Shown here piece after piece: positions 12,648 to 15,846 of a stretch of 15,846 bases of DNA. How positions within the stretch are numbered: position 1 is the stretch's first letter; every line of letters starts with the position of its first letter. This stretch comes from Prevotella sp. UBA6429 (lineage in GTDB: Bacteria; Bacteroidota; Bacteroidia; Bacteroidales; Bacteroidaceae), in contig DJOV01000074.1 of NCBI GenBank assembly GCA_002437285.1, positions 1 to 15,846 on the forward strand, in the 5' to 3' direction. Below the pieces are notes generated by a model. It was not told where the DNA came from and searched no databases. It saw nothing but the letters and a program-made list of their open reading frames with translations. Position numbers and translations under genes: made by a program.

Positions 12648-13724
12648 ATGGCAAATGTTAAAGTAGCTATCAATGGTTTCGGTCGTATCGGCCGTCTCGC
12701 ATTCCGTCAGATGTTTGCAGCTCCCGGCTATGAGGTGGTTGCTATCAATGACCTGACCAGCCCGAAGATGCTGGCTCAGCTTCTGAAGTATGACAGCACT
12801 CACGGCGGCTATCAGGGCATCCTGGGTGGCGAGAAGAAGCACACCGTTGAGTATAAGGACGCTGTGTACGAGGAGGATGGCCGCACTGTTAAGGTGCCCG
12901 GATCTATCACCGTCGACGGCAAGGAGATCACCATCTACGCTAAGCCCAACGCAGCTGAGCTTCCTTGGGGTGAGCTCGATGTGGACGTTGTCCTCGAGTG
13001 CACTGGCTTCTACACATCTAAGGCTAAGAGCATGGCTCACATCCAGGCTGGCGCCAAGAAGGTCGTTATCTCTGCTCCTGCCGGCAACGACCTGAAGACC
13101 ATCGTCTTCAACGTGAACCACAAGACTCTGACTGCTGACGACCAGATCATCAGCGCTGCTTCTTGCACCACCAACTGCTTGGCTCCTATGGCCCAGGCTC
13201 TGAACGACGTTTATCCCATCCAGACCGGTATCATGCAGACCATCCACGCTTACACAGGCGACCAGATGATCCTCGACGGTCCTCAGCGCAAGGGTAACCT
13301 CCGTCGTAGCCGTGCAGGTGCTTGCAACATCACTCCTGCCTCTTCAGGTGCTGCCAAGGCTATCGGCCTCGTGCTTCCTGAGCTCAACGGCAAGCTGATC
13401 GGTGCTGCTCAGCGCGTTCCCGTGGCTGACGGTTCTACCACTCTGCTCTACGCTGTTGTCAAGGGCAAGGACGTCACTGTCGAGAAGGTCAACGAGGCTA
13501 TGAAGTCTCACGCCAACGAGAGCTTCGGCTACAACGAGGAGGAGATTGTCTCTTCTGATATCCTGGGCATGCGCTACGGCTCACTGTTCGACGCTACTCA
13601 GACCATGGTCGTGAAGATCGACGAGGACACCTACGAGGTGCAGGTCGTCTCTTGGTACGACAACGAGAACTCTTACACTTCACAGATGGTTCGCACCATC
13701 AAGTACTTCGCTGAGCAGAAGTAA
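12648..13724 (+). CDS. gap: Type I glyceraldehyde-3-phosphate dehydrogenase (NAD-dependent)
   Basis: This 358-residue glycolytic enzyme oxidises glyceraldehyde-3-phosphate to 1,3-bisphosphoglycerate. The Rossmann motif INGFGRIGR (8-16) and Asp35 after the second strand (VVAIND) indicate NAD rather than NADP. Catalytic Cys173 is in ASCTTNCLAP, and His200 in TIHAYTGDQ. WYDNENSY lies near 336-343. It is about 20-25 residues longer than the common 335, mainly through a longer segment near 60-108. Codon choice differs from the neighbours: many GCT, GTT and TCT codons, as in very highly expressed genes. It has its own promoter, a long leader and its own strong terminator, so it is monocistronic. 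Confidence 0.97.
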   Translation: MANVKVAINGFGRIGRLAFRQMFAAPGYEVVAINDLTSPKMLAQLLKYDSTHGGYQGILGGEKKHTVEYKDAVYEEDGRTVKVPGSITVDGKEITIYAKPNAAELPWGELDVDVVLECTGFYTSKAKSMAHIQAGAKKVVISAPAGNDLKTIVFNVNHKTLTADDQIISAASCTTNCLAPMAQALNDVYPIQTGIMQTIHAYTGDQMILDGPQRKGNLRRSRAGACNITPASSGAAKAIGLVLPELNGKLIGAAQRVPVADGSTTLLYAVVKGKDVTVEKVNEAMKSHANESFGYNEEEIVSSDILGMRYGSLFDATQTMVVKIDEDTYEVQVVSWYDNENSYTSQMVRTIKYFAEQK

Positions 13725-13750
13725 TTCCTGTAAGGATTCAAAAACATAAC

Positions 13751-13788
13751 AAACCGCTCTTCCTCATCCGGGGAAGAGCGGTTTTTTT
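13751..13788 (+). terminator. Rho-independent terminator of the GAPDH gene
   Basis: A perfect 13-bp stem, AAACCGCTCTTCC (13751-13763) / GGAAGAGCGGTTT (13772-13784), with an 8-base loop and a run of seven T (13782-13788), three of them inside the stem. Confidence 0.95.
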
Positions 13789-13797
13789 ATTGATTGC

Positions 13798-13828
13798 TTG
13801 CTCATTTGCAAGAATTTAGCTACATTTG
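13798..13828 (+). promoter_or_regulatory. Promoter of miaA
   Basis: TACATTTG at 13821-13828 is a perfect -7 element, preceded by TTG at 13798-13800 with a 20-base spacing. The -7 element ends 4 bases before the ATG at 13833, so the transcript is predicted to be leaderless. Confidence 0.6.
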
Positions 13829-13832
13829 CGCC

Positions 13833-14753
13833 ATGAAGATGATCACCATACTCGGCCCGACCGCATCGGGCAAGACCGCCATCGCCGCACGGCTGGCCCA
13901 CGATCTCGGCGGAGAGATCCTGTCGGCCGACTCGCGGCAGGTCTATCGCGGTATGGACATCGGCACGGGAAAGGACCTGGAGGACTACACCGTCGACGGC
14001 CAGCCCGTGCCCTATCACCTCATCGACATCGCCGACGCCGGCACGAAGTACAACCTGTTCCAGTATCAGCAAGACTTCCGCACGGCCTACGATGACATCA
14101 CCCGTCGTGGCGTGACGCCCATCCTCTGTGGGGGCACAGGCCTCTACATCGAGGCGGTGGTCAAGGGCTATGCCCTGTCGCCCGTCCCCCAGGATGCCGA
14201 CTTGCGCCACCGGCTGGAGGGCCAGACGCTGGCCGAGCTGACCGCCCGGCTCCGGGAGTTGAAGCGGCAGACGGGGTCGGCCATGCACAATACCACCGAT
14301 GTGGACTCCTGCCAGCGGGCCATACGGGCCATAGAGATCGAGACCTACAACCTCGAGCACCCCACCGCGCTGCGGCAGATGCCGGCCATCGACACCATCC
14401 TCATCGGCGTGAGCGTGGACCGCGACGTGCGGCGCCGCAAGATCAGCGACCGCCTCGACCGCAGGCTCAAGGGAGGCATGGTCGACGAGATACGGCGACT
14501 GCTCCGCCAGGGTGTCAAGCCCGAGGATCTCACCTATTACGGCCTGGAGTATAAGTTTGTCACCGAGTATGTGGTGGGGCACCTGACCTACGACGAGATG
14601 CACCGCCAGCTGGAGATAGCCATCCACCAGTTTGCCAAGCGGCAGATGACCTGGTTCCGCGGCATGGAGCGCCGTGGCCTCACTATCCACTGGGTGGACG
14701 GCCAGCAGCCGATGGACCGCATACAGGCCGACATCCGCAGTCTCATCCGTTGA
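13833..14753 (+). CDS. miaA: tRNA dimethylallyltransferase (MiaA)
   Basis: This 306-residue enzyme transfers a dimethylallyl group to N6 of adenosine 37 in tRNAs reading UNN codons. The P-loop is GPTASGKT (8-15), the catalytic region SADSRQVYRGMDIGTGK (31-47) and GGTGLYIEAV (100-109), and the C-terminal tRNA-binding helices include FAKRQMTWFRG. Length is normal for the family. The start at 13833 is favoured over an ATG at 13794 because the latter precedes the promoter and adds 13 residues not seen in the family. The segment DLEDYTVDGQPVPYHLIDIA replaces the more usual MiaA sequence after IGT. This is a variant I associate with the second MiaA paralogue of Bacteroidales; a second copy elsewhere in the genome is expected. 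A lipid kinase gene follows 64 bases downstream, probably cotranscribed. Confidence 0.93.
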   Translation: MKMITILGPTASGKTAIAARLAHDLGGEILSADSRQVYRGMDIGTGKDLEDYTVDGQPVPYHLIDIADAGTKYNLFQYQQDFRTAYDDITRRGVTPILCGGTGLYIEAVVKGYALSPVPQDADLRHRLEGQTLAELTARLRELKRQTGSAMHNTTDVDSCQRAIRAIEIETYNLEHPTALRQMPAIDTILIGVSVDRDVRRRKISDRLDRRLKGGMVDEIRRLLRQGVKPEDLTYYGLEYKFVTEYVVGHLTYDEMHRQLEIAIHQFAKRQMTWFRGMERRGLTIHWVDGQQPMDRIQADIRSLIR

Positions 14754-14817
14754 GACGAGCAACACAAACAGAACGACGCGGCCAGCCCCTGTTGGGAGGG
14801 CCGAAAGAGATAACAAT

Positions 14818-15750
14818 ATGGAAGACAATCGTTGGGGCATCATCTATTGCCCTAAGTCGGGACTATTTGGCGGGTCTGCCAAGCGGTGGGCCAAGATAGA
14901 GGCATGCCTCAAGGAAAACGGCATCCGTTATGACCATGTGACCAGCGAGAACGCGGGCAGCGTGGATCGCCTGGTGAAGATGTTTATCAACAATGGCTAC
15001 CGCACCCTCGTCATCGTGGGCGGCGACAGCGCGCTCAACGACGCTGTCAACTGCCTCATGCAGGCGGAGAAGAGCGTGCGCGAGAGCGTGGCGCTGGGTG
15101 TCATCCCCAATGGGTTGATGAACGACTTCGCCCATTTCTGGGAGTTTGACGAGGACCGTTATGAGCAGACCATCCACTGGCTGAAGGACCGCCGAGTGCG
15201 CAAGATCGACCTTGGCTGCATCCGCTACACCAACCGCAAGGGCGAGGCCTGCCGCCGCTACTTCCTCAATTGTGTCAACGTGGGCCTTATAGCCGCCATC
15301 ATGAACCTGCGCCGGCAGACGCGCCACTTCTTCGGTTCGCGCTCGTTGTCGTTCCTTTTCTCCTTCATCCTGCTGATTTTCCAGCGGCTCGACTACCGCA
15401 TGAAGCTCAAGATCAACACCGACCGTCTTGACCGTCGCGTGATGACGATGTGCGTGGGCAATGCCTCCGGTTATGGCCAGACGCCCAATGCCGTGCCCTA
15501 CAATGGGCTGCTCGATGTCTCGGTGGTCTATCATCCTGGTGTGACGCAACTCTTCGAGGGCATCTATCTCTTCCTCAAGGGCAAGATCCTCAATCACCGC
15601 TCCGTGCACCCCTACCGCACGCGTGAGGTCGTGGTGGAGCGTGCCGAGCACGCCCTCGTGGGTGTCGACGGCCGGTTGATGCACACCCCTGTGGGGCCCT
15701 TCCGCATCACCGTGGAGCAGGAGGTCATCAATTTTCTCATACCCGAGTAG
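14818..15750 (+). CDS. Diacylglycerol/lipid kinase family protein with atypical motifs
   Basis: The 310-residue protein belongs to the DagK/YegS/sphingosine-kinase fold that phosphorylates lipid hydroxyls with ATP. The nucleotide motif is VGGDSALND (67-75), where the family normally has GGDGT. The second loop IPNGLMNDF (96-104) replaces the usual PLGTGNDF. The usual D of the DGxLDV motif is Asn229 in PYNGLLDV (227-233), while VDGRLM (283-288) keeps the late VDG. The hydrophobic stretch 174-188 (SRSLSFLFSFILLIF) may touch the membrane. An ATG at 14674 would overlap miaA by 80 bases and add 48 residues of poor quality, so the start at 14818 is preferred. The fold is clear; because of the changed motifs, the substrate, and even catalysis, are uncertain. 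Confidence 0.82.
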   Translation: MEDNRWGIIYCPKSGLFGGSAKRWAKIEACLKENGIRYDHVTSENAGSVDRLVKMFINNGYRTLVIVGGDSALNDAVNCLMQAEKSVRESVALGVIPNGLMNDFAHFWEFDEDRYEQTIHWLKDRRVRKIDLGCIRYTNRKGEACRRYFLNCVNVGLIAAIMNLRRQTRHFFGSRSLSFLFSFILLIFQRLDYRMKLKINTDRLDRRVMTMCVGNASGYGQTPNAVPYNGLLDVSVVYHPGVTQLFEGIYLFLKGKILNHRSVHPYRTREVVVERAEHALVGVDGRLMHTPVGPFRITVEQEVINFLIPE

Positions 15751-15753
15751 CGA

Positions 15754-15779
15754 GTTGGCTGGGCGAAAGCTCAGCCAAC
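15754..15779 (+). other. GAAA-capped hairpin after the lipid kinase gene
   Basis: GTTGGCTGGGC (15754-15764) pairs with GCTCAGCCAAC (15769-15779), 11 bp with one G-U pair, capped by a stable GAAA tetraloop and located 3 bases after the stop codon. No T tract follows (GCCCAAAAAG), so it may be a 3'-end stabiliser or a factor-dependent terminator rather than a classic intrinsic one. Confidence 0.5.
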
Positions 15780-15846
15780 GCCCAAAAAGCATCGCCTGTG
15801 AGGGTTCAACGGCACTTGCAAGAAAGCGGACAATGTATATAAAAAA

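Noticed and set aside
12291..12666. Open frames on both strands in the mscL-GAPDH gap
   Set aside because: They overlap the GAPDH promoter and leader, lack recognisable domains, and differ in composition from real genes here.
14674..14817. Upstream in-frame start for the lipid kinase gene
   Set aside because: It would overlap miaA by 80 bases, and the extra 48 residues are low-quality and unrelated to the family N-terminus.
1..15846. Mobile element, prophage or biosynthetic cluster
   Set aside because: I looked for transposase, integrase, phage and assembly-line genes and for terminal inverted repeats flanking a block; none is present, and gene content is mostly housekeeping and envelope functions.
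1..15846. tRNA or rRNA genes
   Set aside because: No cloverleaf arms with the GTTCRANYC T-loop pattern, and no rRNA-like conserved segment, were found in the intergenic regions.

Overview
The window looks like chromosomal DNA of a Bacteroidales bacterium, most likely a Prevotella-like (Prevotellaceae) species with rather GC-rich codon use. The grounds are repeated promoters of the Bacteroidetes primary-sigma type (TAnnTTTG, often just before the ATG), few Shine-Dalgarno sites, a GH10 xylanase whose catalytic domain is split by carbohydrate-binding modules and which ends in a Gly-rich tail seen on many Prevotella secreted enzymes, and closest-looking protein families from that phylum. No insertion sequence, phage gene, tRNA, rRNA or CRISPR array was found.

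Layout. 1-1165: an alanine-rich lipoprotein (230-1045, +) ending in a strong terminator. 1179-5089: a divergent pair of secreted glycoside hydrolases, a GH27 alpha-galactosidase-type enzyme (- strand, start 2423) and a GH10 endo-xylanase with two inserted CBM4/9-like modules (+), each with its own promoter in a 341-base gap. They probably act on hemicellulose; no SusC/SusD pair is present. 5237-5976: a translationally coupled pair, a small membrane protein and a UmuD-like self-cleaving S24 protease, without umuC. 6039-8462: a probable cell-wall sugar salvage pair. The first gene is an AmgK-like sugar kinase fused to the C-terminal domain of RapZ, and the second is a MurU-like nucleotidyltransferase. 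8519-10063: guaA (GMP synthase), then a 49-residue small ORF (10097-10246), a terminator, and three copies of a 32-bp repeat. 10480-11742: a PagL-like outer-membrane lipid A deacylase candidate. 11839-12270: mscL on the minus strand, convergent with it across a bidirectional terminator. 12648-13724: NAD-type glyceraldehyde-3-phosphate dehydrogenase, with a long leader and highly-expressed-gene codon use. 13833-15750: miaA (an atypical, probably second Bacteroidales paralogue) followed by a lipid/diacylglycerol kinase family protein with altered motifs.

Most genes are housekeeping or envelope functions. The most interesting unit is the AmgK-RapZ(C) fusion next to MurU. It would physically join a kinase for recovered amino sugars to a domain that in enterobacteria senses glucosamine-6-phosphate, which suggests feedback control of peptidoglycan recycling. 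Other points worth a second look are the orphan umuD with a palindrome on its promoter, the leaderless promoter architecture, the 32-bp repeats, and an EF-hand-like loop inside the xylanase.
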